Below, one piece after another: positions 30,730 to 40,214 of a stretch of 64,000 bases of DNA. The stretch is taken from contig CM020620.1 of assembly GCA_009829735.1 (NCBI GenBank), positions 26,878,951-26,942,950 on the forward strand, in the 5' to 3' direction. The translations under genes and the position numbers were made by a program. The stretch is from Pyropia yezoensis. Its lineage: Eukaryota; Rhodophyta; Bangiophyceae; Bangiales; Bangiaceae. The notes beneath the pieces are model-generated. The model ran no database searches. It was not told where the DNA came from and saw nothing but the letters and a program-made list of their open reading frames with translations. Each line of letters begins with the position of its first letter. The first letter of the stretch is position 1.

Positions 30730-32566
30730 CGGTGGCAGCACCCCGCAAAACACAGCTGCAGTGGCAGCGGGGGGAAGCGGAGGGCACCCCCCCCCCCGGC
30801 GCCGCACGGCGGCGGCGCGGCCGTGCGTTTGGCGCCGCCCCGCCGCCACCGCCGCCGCCGGTGGAGGCGGGTGATCCCGCCGCACCCCCTCCGGACGGCC
30901 AACCCCCCCCCGCCCCCACCGCGCGGGGGACGACGGGACGGCGACGGCAACCCCGCCGCTGCCGCGCGGTGGTGGCACCTTGCCGCGCGCCGTGCCGCCC
31001 AATTCCGTTTGCCGCGGCCCAGCCCAGCACCGTCGTCCTTGTCCACCCGGACGGAAACGGGCGGGCCCCCCCCACCCACACACCCTATCTGTGTACCGCG
31101 GCACGCCCCCGTGGTACATACGCTCCCACCCGCGGGGCGCAAAATTTTCCGCCAGCACTTGGCGTGTGCCCACCCCACCCCCCCCCCCCCCCTTCCCCGC
31201 CCCTCCCCTCCCAAATGGCGGCATGCCTTGGCGCGCCGCCGAGCCGCCCCCGTCTGCGGCCGTGCATTCCGGTGCGGGCGGGGCGCAGGACCGCAGGTCC
31301 TGTAGGTACAGTACAGTGCACGCCGCGGCGGCGTCGCGTCCACCACGCGAGTCGGTGAGAGGGGGGAGGGGGGGTGCGGGGGTGCGTGGGGAAGTGGGGG
31401 AGGGAGGGGGGCGCGGGGGGCGTGGGGGGGAACGCGGGGGGGGGGGGGAGGCATGGCCGCCGTTGGCCGCGCCGCGCTCGCGCCCTGTACCCACGGGGAC
31501 GCGCGCCCTGTGCCGTCGCCAGCGCCCCCACGCACCCCCCCCCCCACCCCCCCCCCCCCCCCCCCCCCCATCTTTCGCCGGCGCCGGCACCACTGCCACT
31601 GTCCGTCCGCCCCCCCACGCCCGGCAACCCCACTCCTTGTGTGGTGCACCCCGCCCCCCGCCGTCGTCCATCCGTGGGGGCGGGGGGCGACGGCAGAGGC
31701 AACGACGGCGGCGGCGGCCGGCGGCGGCGGGCCTGGCAGCAGGCGCGGCGGCACCATCGCACCGGTGGTGGTAGCGGCGGCGGCGGCGGCGGCGGTGGGG
31801 GCGGTCGGACAGCCCTCGGCGGCGGCGGCAGAACCGCGTGGTGACGGTGGGGGGGGCGGCCAGGGATGGAGCGGAAGGGGGGGCGCGCAGCGTGCCTGCC
31901 TGTGCACATGGCAGGGGGCTGGGGGAGTGGCGAGCGCGAGGCACACGGGGCACCGGGGGGGGGGGGGGGGGGAGGAGGGCAAGGTGGTCATGGCGGCGGC
32001 CACCTTGGCACACCCGTAGGCGGGACGGCGCCCCGTACCAGCGGGGGGAGTGGTGCCCCCTCGTCGTGAGAAGAGAACACGGGTTCTACCGACGGGAACC
32101 CGCGCGGCGCAGGGCCACGCCAGTATCCCCCTGACAGGGGGCGGCGGCCGCCGCACAGCAGGCCGCCGCCGCGGCGGTCGTGGGGACGGTGCCATAGTCG
32201 CCGCTCAGGTGGCCATGCGTGTGTGCCGGGGTGGTCGCCGTCGAGGTCGCACGAAACAAGAAAAAAAACAAGAAGATGAACGACGCGGTGGTCCCACCGC
32301 GCGCGGCGGTGAGTGAGGAATGGATCAATGGAACACGTCACGGGTCTGCAAACACGGGACACGAAAAAGAGCGAGCGCACCGGCGTGCCCCATGCCAACG
32401 TCCGTTGGCGCGTGCCACAGCCACGCGACACCCCCCGACTAGGCACGCGGCGGCAGCACGGGGGCGGCTCACAAGGCTGCACCGGGCGCCACACGAGGAA
32501 CAAACAAACAAACAAAAAAAGTGTCAGGCCGCCACCAGCTGCCCCCCCCCCTGCGGATGGCACGCC

Positions 32567-33874
32567 TCAGCACGCCATGCTCCCGTCTGCCACCTCTGCT
32601 CCCGCCGGCACGTACAGGTCGCCAACGGCGTCGCCCTCTAAAAAGTCCGCCACCCGCCCGCACACGCGGCGGCGCATGAGCATGCCATTGTGGCTGTACG
32701 GGACCGTCCAGCGGTGGTGGGGCACCTCGAGGCGGGTCTCGGACAGCGCCACCACCCCGTCGTGGGGGCCCGCCCCGGCCAGCAGCGGGTGCCACCCAAC
32801 GCCCACGTCGCCAGACACCACTAGCAGCCGCACGCCGTCCACCCATTCGCCCCCATCATCGTCGCCGCCGCCGTCGTCCTCCCCCCCGTCGTCCGGCCCG
32901 TGCCGCCGCGGTCGGCTGTGCCACCGCCCCCGGAAACAGCGAACCGTGCACAGCTCCCGGCCGGCCTTGTCGCCTACCACCCACCGGACGACGCCCCCGC
33001 CCCAGCTGCTGGCGAGCGTCCGCGCAAAGGCCGCCCCCCGCAGCGGCGGCGCCACCATCACCGCCGACGCGCCCGTGACCAGCGGCGCCACGCGCCCATC
33101 CAGTAGCGCCGACCGCAGGATGACCCCCCCGAGGCTGTGGCCCACCGCCGCCACGCGGCCGCCGCCGCCGCCGCCGCCGCCACCGCCGGCGGCGGTCACG
33201 GCGGCGGCGCGCTCGGCCGCGGCGGCGAGGACGTCGGCCAGCGCGTCGGCGTGGTCGGCAACCGTCGCCGCCCGCGACGGGTAGGTGTGGGCGGTGACCG
33301 CCCAGCCGCGGCGGGCGAGCGTGGAAGAGAGGGTGGACATGCCCAGGCGGGTGCCGAGGAAGCCGTGGACGACAACGACAACGCCCTGGGGGGTGGGCGG
33401 GGGGGGGGGGGGTCGGGCCGGCAGCCGCCGCTTCCCACGCCCGCCCGCCTGCGCCAGGTGCAGCTTGCTGGTGTGGGTGGAGAAGAGGGACGGCAGCCGC
33501 GGCAGCACCCAGGACAGGCGCGCCAAGGGGAGGGGCAACGACCGGCCCGCAGAGGGAGGGGGAGGGGGGTCGGCCGCCGCCGACGGTGCCGCAGATGGAC
33601 GAGGGAGGGGGGGGGACGGCGGGCCGTCGCCTTCTGGCGGCAGGCCGCCGGCAGCGCCGCCGGTGGAGCGTGGCTCAAGCGGCAGCGCGTCTTGCGGCGG
33701 CGACGGCGGCGGTGGCAAACCTGGCGGCGGTGGCGGCCCGCCTGCCGCCGTCACAGCCGCTGCGAGCCGTCGGCCAGCCGCCCGGCCCGCCACCACCGCG
33801 GCCGCCTCGACGCCCACCAGCAGGCCGGCCGCCGTCACGCCGGCGCGGGAGGCCATCAATACGGGGCCCCCCAT
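32567..33874 (-). CDS. Alpha/beta-hydrolase, lipase/esterase type (435 aa from the chosen Met)
   Basis: A complete catalytic set is visible. The oxyanion-hole motif VVVHGFLGTRLG is near residue 168, the nucleophile elbow GHSLGG has Ser near 247, a candidate acid is in PHDGVVALSE (about 371), and a candidate His is in PYSHNGML (about 395). The fold and spacing fit PGAP1/lipase-like serine hydrolases, probably acting on acyl esters. I start at MGGPVLMASRAGVTAAGLLV, which gives a hydrophobic N-terminal segment; the frame stays open to 34366, but that extension crosses a (CCG)n microsatellite. Residues 60-140 are Pro-rich linker. A poly-Gly insertion just precedes GHSLGG. A second lipase gene lies 2.5 kb upstream on the same strand. 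Confidence 0.7.
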   Translation of the reverse strand: MGGPVLMASRAGVTAAGLLVGVEAAAVVAGRAAGRRLAAAVTAAGGPPPPPGLPPPPSPPQDALPLEPRSTGGAAGGLPPEGDGPPSPPLPRPSAAPSAAADPPPPPSAGRSLPLPLARLSWVLPRLPSLFSTHTSKLHLAQAGGRGKRRLPARPPPPPPTPQGVVVVVHGFLGTRLGMSTLSSTLARRGWAVTAHTYPSRAATVADHADALADVLAAAAERAAAVTAAGGGGGGGGGGRVAAVGHSLGGVILRSALLDGRVAPLVTGASAVMVAPPLRGAAFARTLASSWGGGVVRWVVGDKAGRELCTVRCFRGRWHSRPRRHGPDDGGEDDGGGDDDGGEWVDGVRLLVVSGDVGVGWHPLLAGAGPHDGVVALSETRLEVPHHRWTVPYSHNGMLMRRRVCGRVADFLEGDAVGDLYVPAGAEVADGSMAC

Positions 33875-33889
33875 GGCGATACCGCCGCT

Positions 33890-33890
<1 letters not shown>

Positions 33891-33946
<56 letters not shown>
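33891..33946. repeat. (CCG)n microsatellite
   Basis: About 18 near-perfect CCG/GCC units immediately upstream of the chosen start of the hydrolase gene. Confidence 0.85.
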
Positions 33947-33949
<3 letters not shown>

Positions 33950-34366
33950 GCCGCGACCGGCGACAGCGACCGCTCTCACGGCTCTTCCCGCGGCGGCCGG
34001 GACACCCACGCCCCCCCGCACATGCACACGCCCCCGCAAGGGCACCCCCCACGCTGGAATAATGGAGGGGGTAAGGGGCGGGTGAGGACGGGTGGTGGCG
34101 GCGGCGGCGGGGTGGCCCGCCGCCGCAGCCGGCGCGTCGGGGTCTGCCGGTTGCGGCAGCGGCAGCGGCACAGGGATGAAGCGGACGCGACACGGAGCCG
34201 CGACGGGGACGAGGCGAACCGCGTCCCGCCCGGTCTGTCGGGACGCGTCCCGCGGGGGCGCCACGAGAAAGGAAGCCAATACAGGGAGCGCACCCAGGCG
34301 GCACCGTGGCGCCGCCGGCGAGTGGCACCGCCAGCAGTGCTGTGCACGATGCGCGGCCGAGCACAC

Positions 34367-35055
34367 CGCAAAGCCGCAAAGGATGCGCGTGCTTCGGGGT
34401 CGGGTCGCTGAGATTGGGTGGAAGCCCTCGCGGTGGGCGGGGAACCAGCAGGGCAGCGGCTGAGGAACAGCTTACAGCTCTTCATTGTCGTAAAACACAT
34501 ACTTAGTTAGATCATTAAATATGGAGTATGCCAACTACATGGACACATAGCAAAAAGATTTTTCCTGAGTGGCTCGTCATGTCAACAGTATGCAGGAAAA
34601 TGTACCGGCGTCGGGAAGGCGTCGGGAAGGGGTCGGGAAGGCGTCGCGTCGGGAAGGGGTCGGGAAGGGGTCGGGAAGGGGTCGGGAAGGGGTCGGGAAG
34701 GGGTCGGGAAGGGGTCGGGAAGGGGTCGGGAAGGGGTCGGGAAGGGGTCGGGAAGGGGTCGGGAAGGGGTCGGGAAGGGGTCGGGAAGGCGTCAGGAAGT
34801 ACCACAGCCGTGGCGTCAACCTTCTTCTTTTGCATCCCGCCCGCCTGCCCGCCCACCCGCCCGCCCGCCCACCCGTCCCGCCAGTCCGACGAGCGCATTC
34901 AACGTCCCCCCAGCCCCAGTGTCCATCCCCCTTCCCCCCTTCCTTGTCGTCGTCCCCTAAACTTTACGCCACACACACCCCCGGGATCCGCTAGCCGCCC
35001 CCTCAGCCATCCGCTCGCCCCCCCACCCTCCAACGTCATCGGCGTGCCGGCGCGT
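34367..35055. other. Intergenic region with minisatellite
   Basis: Upstream of the hydrolase gene. It includes the 11-bp minisatellite, then a C-rich stretch. No gene recognised. Confidence 0.5.
34609..34797 (+). repeat. Minisatellite, 11-bp unit GGTCGGGAAGG
   Basis: About 17 head-to-tail copies with a few variants (GCGTCGGGAAG, and a short GCGTC insertion near 34645). The unit is not a multiple of three, so it leaves all frames open with the same peptide period (EGVGKGSGRGR on plus). Confidence 0.9.
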
Positions 35056-35361
35056 TCACAGCCCGCCCCTGCCGCCGCCGCCGTCGCCCTCGAGGCCGCT
35101 CATATTTTCAATCATCCGCAGCGACCGGAGCATCACCTCGGACGCTGCAATCTCCCGCTCCCGCCGCGACGCGCCAAGGCTCTTGGGCGCCCCGCCGCAG
35201 CCGCCGCCGCCGCCACCAGCGGCGGCAGCGCCCCAGCCCCAACCCGCACTGTCGCTGCACGCGTGCTCCCAGTTGCCCTCCCAGCTGCTGCCATCGTCCG
35301 AGCCACCATCGTCGTCCAGCAGCAGCGCCGACTCATCGACGCTACCCCCACAACCACCCAC
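35056..35361 (-). CDS. Hypothetical protein, possible terminal exon
   Basis: A minus-strand ORF ending in sequence with ordinary protein character (SVDESALLLDDDGGSDDGSS, then ASRREREIAASEVMLRSLRMIE). It may be the last exon of a larger gene; the upstream CCACCACC-rich sequence could hold an acceptor. No family recognised. The opposite strand is also open. Confidence 0.3.
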   Translation of the reverse strand: MGGCGGSVDESALLLDDDGGSDDGSSWEGNWEHACSDSAGWGWGAAAAGGGGGGCGGAPKSLGASRREREIAASEVMLRSLRMIENMSGLEGDGGGGRGGL

Positions 35362-36363
35362 ATCACCAGTGGTGTGGGTGGTGGTGGTGGTGGGGGTGGA
35401 AGGAGCTGGAGTGCTCAGAAGACTCAGAGTATTCCCGCGGCTTCTCCCAAAATGCGTGAGACATGGTCATGCGGCTGCGGTACATAACAAAATAAAACAT
35501 CTAGATAGCATGTGCTCGCCTTCTGAGTTGTGAAGAAAGTGACGTATGCCTAGAGTCGCGCTTCCACGAGCTTGTACAGGCGGCAACGTTGGCAACTCTT
35601 TGTAGCCATCACTGAACTGGCAGACCTGAGGTCACCTTCCCGACTCGGGACATGCCGGATGGGGCGTTGCGCTGGCCGAGAAACCAGACGTGCTGCGGAG
35701 CTCAACGAGCTTAAGAACCACATGGAAGTCGCATCGTAGCAGAGTAGGAGCATGAAGAGACACCGTCCAGTCTCAGTCCAATTCGGGGTGGAGGTGGAAT
35801 CACGGCGAGGTTGCGGCAGGTGCTCGCAGTGTTCGTCAGATGCGAGCTCGCAAGTGCCCCCAGCGGCGCTGGTCGGAGCGCGAGGCCCGCCACTGCAGGC
35901 GCGGTGGCGGCCCCCCGCCGACGGCCACGACAGGGATTACCCAGTGGGTGCTACCGCGCGCGGTACAGACAGAGCCGCCACCGGAACGGGGCCGCGATGA
36001 GGAGCCGCCCCAACCCGCAGCGCGGCGACAACATCGCCAGCAGCCGCACCGAGGGAGGAGCGGGCGCCAGCTTCATCGACGGCGCGGACCGGCAAAGTGG
36101 CAGGCCGCGCGACGCCGTCAGCGACGAGAGGGTGCTGAGAAGCCGCCGCCGTCCACGCTGGCGCTGCCACCGCCACCGCCAATGGCCAGCGGGCGGGGAG
36201 CACGGCGCGTTGGCCGCGCCCGCAGCGTCACGGCCGCCCGTCGCCAGGCAGACACCCTCACCCGCAGCACCGCTGCCACGTTGCGGCGTCGTGTGGCAGG
36301 TGCGCCACTTTAGTCCCGGCGGAACGGCAGCTGGGAAGGGGAGCGAGGTATGCCGGTGATGGC
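35362..36363. other. Intergenic region, no gene recognised
   Basis: Overlapping Arg/Pro/Ala-rich ORFs on both strands without motifs. 35480-35770 is the least GC-rich part. Confidence 0.45.
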
Positions 36364-39300
36364 TCAGGGGGCGCGCCCCCCCGCCATGGTCGCGTCCATC
36401 CGGTCCACCACCGCTGGCGCGTCCATCATCTCCCCCCCCCCCCAAACCGCCCGGCGCGCCCACGCCGGGAGCCCGCCGCTCCCCCACCCGCCCCACCACC
36501 GGTAAGGCCGTCCCCAGCCACCCACCCTTCCCACCACCGCCGCGGCCAGACGCCGGCCCACCCCCCCCGGCCGTGGGTGGCGACCTGCGACGGCGGCCGA
36601 CGCGCGAAACGCCTTCTCCACCGCTGGCGCCACCGGGAGCCCCCCCCAAAATAGCACCTCCCGCGCCGGCGGGGGCAGGTCAAACGCCACTTCGGCCACC
36701 CGCGCTAGCGACAGCAGGTACGTGCCCAGGCTGTGCGCCACCACGCTCGCCGCGTCCCGATGGAAGAAGCGGGCCACTGCCGCGAGCGGCTCCACCCACA
36801 GGTTGCCGGTGCGGTCGAGGAGGACCAGCCGCCCGGCGTGGCGGTACCACGGCAAGGGGGGGGCGGTGCTGACCACATCGTTGGCTGCCACCACCCGCCA
36901 GTGGTGGGGGACAGCGCGGGTGAGCAGCCGCACGTACGCGGCATTGCCCACTTTGGGCGACCCATACGTCGTCAACACCAGCGACAGAGGGGGGCGGGAA
37001 AGGCGTATCCCGCCGTCCTCCCCGCAGCCACCATCACCACCACTGTCGCTGCCGCCACCGTCGCCGACGTCGTCGACCGCGGCGAGGAGGCAGAGATGCA
37101 GGGCGCAAAAAGAGGCCATCGCCCCCCCCAGGCTGTGGCCGACCACAAACACGGGCACCGCCGCCGGCGACGCGGCCCGGGCGGCCGCAACCGCCGCCAC
37201 CACCTCCCCGCGGACGGTGGCGTAGGCATTGGCAAAGCCCCCGTGCACGCGCGCCGCGGCCAGGTCGGCACGGTCGGTCGCGTCCAGGCTGGCCGCCAGG
37301 TCCACGTCATCGTCGAGGGCGTCGTCAGTGTTGTCATCGTCATCGGCAACTGCAACGGAGGCGTCGGCAGCGGCGACGGCAGCGGCGCGCCGCCCTCGGC
37401 CGGGAGGGGAGGCGGCCGCGGTGGCCGAGCCCAGCGCCGCCGCCAGCGTGACGGCGCGCACCGCCAGGTCGGCTCGAAGGTTGGCGCCACTCCCCCGCAC
37501 CGTCCCCCGAAACGCGACCACAACGCGGTCGGCCAGCGCCGCAACGACCACGTGCAGATTTTGTGCTGGCGCGTAGACGCGCACCACCGACCGGAGGGCG
37601 GTGGTGGCGCCCGCCAATGGGCCGTGGCGGGTCAGCGCCGCAGGCGGTGGGGGGGCCAAGTAGGAAAGGAAGGCAACATTGATGTTGAGCGCCGCGGTTT
37701 CGACGACAAACGCGTCGGGGCACAGGAGGGGGCGCCGGTGGGAAGGGGGACCACCGCGGCGCTCACGCAGGTGGGTGGAAAACATCTTGCGCACGTGCTG
37801 GGGGGGCAATCTCCCGCCGCCTACGACGCCGCCGCCCCCGTCGCCCCCAATAGCGCCACCGGTACCGACGTCACCGCCGCCGCCCCGTGACCGGCGGGCC
37901 AGCGCCCCCCACCAGCCGAGTCCGTCAGCCGGAAGGTTGACCGCCGCCTCGACGAGCGCGTAGGCAACGAGGAGCAGCTTGAGCGGAGCCGCCGCGGCAA
38001 GCGGCTCGGCCACCACCACCCCCACCCCGGCGGCCGCCGCGGCGGTGGCGGCGCCGACAGGCGACCCAACCGCCGCTGCCGCCGTCACGGCAGCGGCGGC
38101 TCCCAGCATGCGGGTGTGGTGGGCAAAAAACCGCCAGCCAACCTGCTTGGTCCGGTGCGGCGCAACGGGCAGCGTCGCAAGCGCCGCTACCGTGCGGCGG
38201 GCGTCAACGACGAGGACGGCGGCAATGGCCACCTCGGCCACCCCCACCCCCCCCGCCGCGACGGCGGCGCCCGCCGGAAGCGCCGTCAGCGACAATGCCG
38301 ACGCCGCCAGCATGCCGGCGGTGAGGCGCGCCAGGTGCGCCAGCGACGCGACGGGGAGGGCGGAGAGGGCCACCCCCGCCGGCCGGGGGCCGACCGTGGC
38401 CGCCACGCGGACGGCCGCGTGGGCGGCCAGCCCCGCCAGGCGGGGCGCGTAGAAGCGCACCCGCGTGCCGCCGCCGGGGGGCACCCGGAAGGAGCCAACC
38501 GCGCTGCCGGCGTACCAGCAAAGTGCGGCGGCAATGGTCGACGAGGAGAGGCGCGTCGGCCAGCCGGCGATGGGGGCCAGCGCCGCCGCCACAGCGGCGG
38601 GAATGAGCGGCGCAGAGGCGGCGGCGGTGGGAGCCCCCGCCGCCGCCTCTGCCGCCGCCTCGTCGACGGCGGCGGCCAGGCGGGTGTGGAGGCGCAGGGC
38701 GGCGACCTCATGGGCGGGCGCCGCGTAGAGGAGCGTCGCCCACAGCAGCACCGCCACCCACACCTGCTCCTCTGTCAGGTGCCGCCGCGGCAGCGCCGCC
38801 ACCCGACCGCTGTACGCGACAGCGGCGGCGGCGAGGGCAGCCGCCAACCCACACACCCCCACCAGCTGAGCCACCAGCAGCCACCGCGGTAGGACGACCA
38901 GCCGCAGTAGGTCGCCCCCCCCGCTTTGCCCCCCTCTGAGGGGCACCTCCCGCGAGGCGCCGCGGGCGCCCCCCACCGCGAGTGCCACCGCCCACACAAC
39001 GGCGGTGAGAGCAGCGGCGGTGGCGGCCCGGAGGGTGGACCGCAGGGCGGCGCCAGACAGCGCTTCCAGGCGCGTCCCCGCGGGGGGGCCCCCCACCGGC
39101 CGCATCGCCCCGTCGTCGTCGCCGCGTAGGCGCATGCCGCCGCGCGCCGGCCCCGCCGCGGCCGCGCCGTCGGCGCCGGCGTCGGCAGCGGCAACGGCGG
39201 CGGCGGCCGCGTGCCACACCGCGGCGGTGGAGTCCGCGGCAGCGTCTGCGGGTGGGCGGGGCGTGTCGCCGCCGCCGCCCCAGCCCCTGCTGCCGCTGTC

Positions 39301-39717
39301 GTCCAAGCCACCCCCACCGCCCCCACAGGCCCTGCCACCGGCACTGCCACCGTCACCGCCACCGCCACCGCCACCGCCACCGCCACCGCCATCGCCGTCA
39401 ACACCGCTGTCATCGTGGCGGCATGATTGACTAGTCGACGGCGGCGGGCCATCAAATACGGTGGTGTCCACAAGGACCACCGGTGCCACGCGGCGGGTGG
39501 TGCCCCCGCGACCGCCACCGCCACCGCCGCCACCACCCCACGCGGGCGGCGGCGGCGCCACCGGCACCGGCACCGCCGCCCGACCCACCGCCTCGGAGCA
39601 CGTCGCCACAGCCGCCGTCGCGGTGGCGTCGGGGCGGTCCATGTGCCGTCGCCCACCCCAAACCCGCGCCACGCAACGGTACGCGCCACGCAGTGACGCG
39701 CATTTGCCGCTTTGCAC
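36364..39717 (-). CDS. Membrane-anchored class 3 lipase, DAGL-like (up to 1117 aa)
   Basis: The C-terminal part is a lipase class 3 domain: VVVAFRGTVRG (oxyanion region, about residue 745), VHGGFANAY, the nucleophile elbow VVGHSLGGAMASF with Ser about 862, a candidate Asp in VAANDVVSTAPP (about 945) and a candidate His in VVAHSLGTYLLSL (about 994). The preceding half (about 225-620) is a series of Ala/Val/Leu hydrophobic segments separated by short loops, so the protein is probably multi-pass. This arrangement (membrane helices, then class 3 lipase) is that of sn-1 diacylglycerol lipases. The N-terminal 150 residues are poly-Gly and low complexity; a second Met (MDRPDATATAA) is a likelier start than the first. 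Acidic repeats (DDDDNTDDALDDDVD) form an insert in the lipase domain. No intron was needed. Confidence 0.7.
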   Translation of the reverse strand: MQSGKCASLRGAYRCVARVWGGRRHMDRPDATATAAVATCSEAVGRAAVPVPVAPPPPAWGGGGGGGGGRGGTTRRVAPVVLVDTTVFDGPPPSTSQSCRHDDSGVDGDGGGGGGGGGGGGDGGSAGGRACGGGGGGLDDSGSRGWGGGGDTPRPPADAAADSTAAVWHAAAAAVAAADAGADGAAAAGPARGGMRLRGDDDGAMRPVGGPPAGTRLEALSGAALRSTLRAATAAALTAVVWAVALAVGGARGASREVPLRGGQSGGGDLLRLVVLPRWLLVAQLVGVCGLAAALAAAAVAYSGRVAALPRRHLTEEQVWVAVLLWATLLYAAPAHEVAALRLHTRLAAAVDEAAAEAAAGAPTAAASAPLIPAAVAAALAPIAGWPTRLSSSTIAAALCWYAGSAVGSFRVPPGGGTRVRFYAPRLAGLAAHAAVRVAATVGPRPAGVALSALPVASLAHLARLTAGMLAASALSLTALPAGAAVAAGGVGVAEVAIAAVLVVDARRTVAALATLPVAPHRTKQVGWRFFAHHTRMLGAAAAVTAAAAVGSPVGAATAAAAAGVGVVVAEPLAAAAPLKLLLVAYALVEAAVNLPADGLGWWGALARRSRGGGGDVGTGGAIGGDGGGGVVGGGRLPPQHVRKMFSTHLRERRGGPPSHRRPLLCPDAFVVETAALNINVAFLSYLAPPPPAALTRHGPLAGATTALRSVVRVYAPAQNLHVVVAALADRVVVAFRGTVRGSGANLRADLAVRAVTLAAALGSATAAASPPGRGRRAAAVAAADASVAVADDDDNTDDALDDDVDLAASLDATDRADLAAARVHGGFANAYATVRGEVVAAVAAARAASPAAVPVFVVGHSLGGAMASFCALHLCLLAAVDDVGDGGGSDSGGDGGCGEDGGIRLSRPPLSLVLTTYGSPKVGNAAYVRLLTRAVPHHWRVVAANDVVSTAPPLPWYRHAGRLVLLDRTGNLWVEPLAAVARFFHRDAASVVAHSLGTYLLSLARVAEVAFDLPPPAREVLFWGGLPVAPAVEKAFRASAAVAGRHPRPGGVGRRLAAAVVGRVGGWGRPYRWWGGWGSGGLPAWARRAVWGGGEMMDAPAVVDRMDATMAGGRAP

Positions 39718-40099
39718 CGGCGCCGGCGCGTGTCAGCCGGGAAGCCGGGGGAAAAGGGGGAAGGGGAGGGGGGATGGGGGCAGGGCGAAGGCGACGGACA
39801 GGCCCGTAGGAGGGCAGTGACGACAGCTAACGAAGGGGTGGGGTAGGGGCGGGAAGGGGGGGCCCGGCAGGGAGTCGGGTGGGGGGCGGGGGACCGCCAC
39901 CACCCCGGCCGCCGCCGGCGCGTCAGCCTTGGCGGTAGCGGCGGCCGAGGCGACGACGCGCAGTCGGGGGCGCCGCGCCGACTACGGGCAGACGGCGAGG
40001 CCGGGGAAGGGGGGACGGCGGCCGCCGGCAGCCCGGCCGCTGCCGCTGCGCCGTGCATGTGTAGAACGAACGCTCCATGGCCCATCCGCGCAAGTGTGC
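39718..40099. other. Upstream flank of the class 3 lipase gene
   Basis: GC-rich, with G runs on the plus strand and no gene recognised. It presumably holds the lipase promoter. Confidence 0.4.
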
Positions 40100-40104
40100 T
40101 CGTT

Positions 40105-40128
40105 GGTAAGCAGAAATCATTGCCCGAT
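40105..40128 (+). repeat. Left TIR core of the Tc1/mariner element
   Basis: Identical over 24 bp to the reverse complement of 41404-41427. Confidence 0.9.
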
Positions 40129-40214
40129 TTGATCCGAACCTTCAGTCGGTTTATTGTGCACCAAGAAAAACGTTGCCCCATTGGATCCCTCGCTCAGTAT
40201 TTGGTCCCCATCCC

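Larger units (their letters stand above)
28666..32566. other. Extremely GC-rich low-complexity region; no reliable gene
   Basis: About 3.9 kb of C- and G-homopolymers, CGG/CAG-type triplet repeats and Pro/Gly-encoding sequence. Long ORFs exist in nearly all frames (several over 300 codons) but consist of Pro, Gly, Ala and Arg and overlap each other, as expected from stop-poor GC-rich DNA. A minus-strand segment around 31000-31350 has slightly more protein-like composition, but no start, splice pair or motif supports it. A promoter for the claudin-like gene presumably lies at the left end. Confidence 0.5.

Noticed and set aside
28884..32195. Several 300-650-codon ORFs on both strands
   Set aside because: All overlap, consist of Pro/Gly/Ala/Arg from homopolymers and triplet repeats, and lack motifs, starts in context or matched splice sites.
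33137..34411. 424-codon plus-strand ORF opposite the hydrolase
   Set aside because: A shadow of the hydrolase gene, which has a full catalytic set on the minus strand.
34609..34797. CRISPR-like array
   Set aside because: Eleven-bp units repeat without spacers in a eukaryotic context, so it is a minisatellite.
36733..37890. 385-codon plus-strand ORF opposite the class 3 lipase
   Set aside because: His/Arg/Gly-rich shadow of a well-supported lipase domain.
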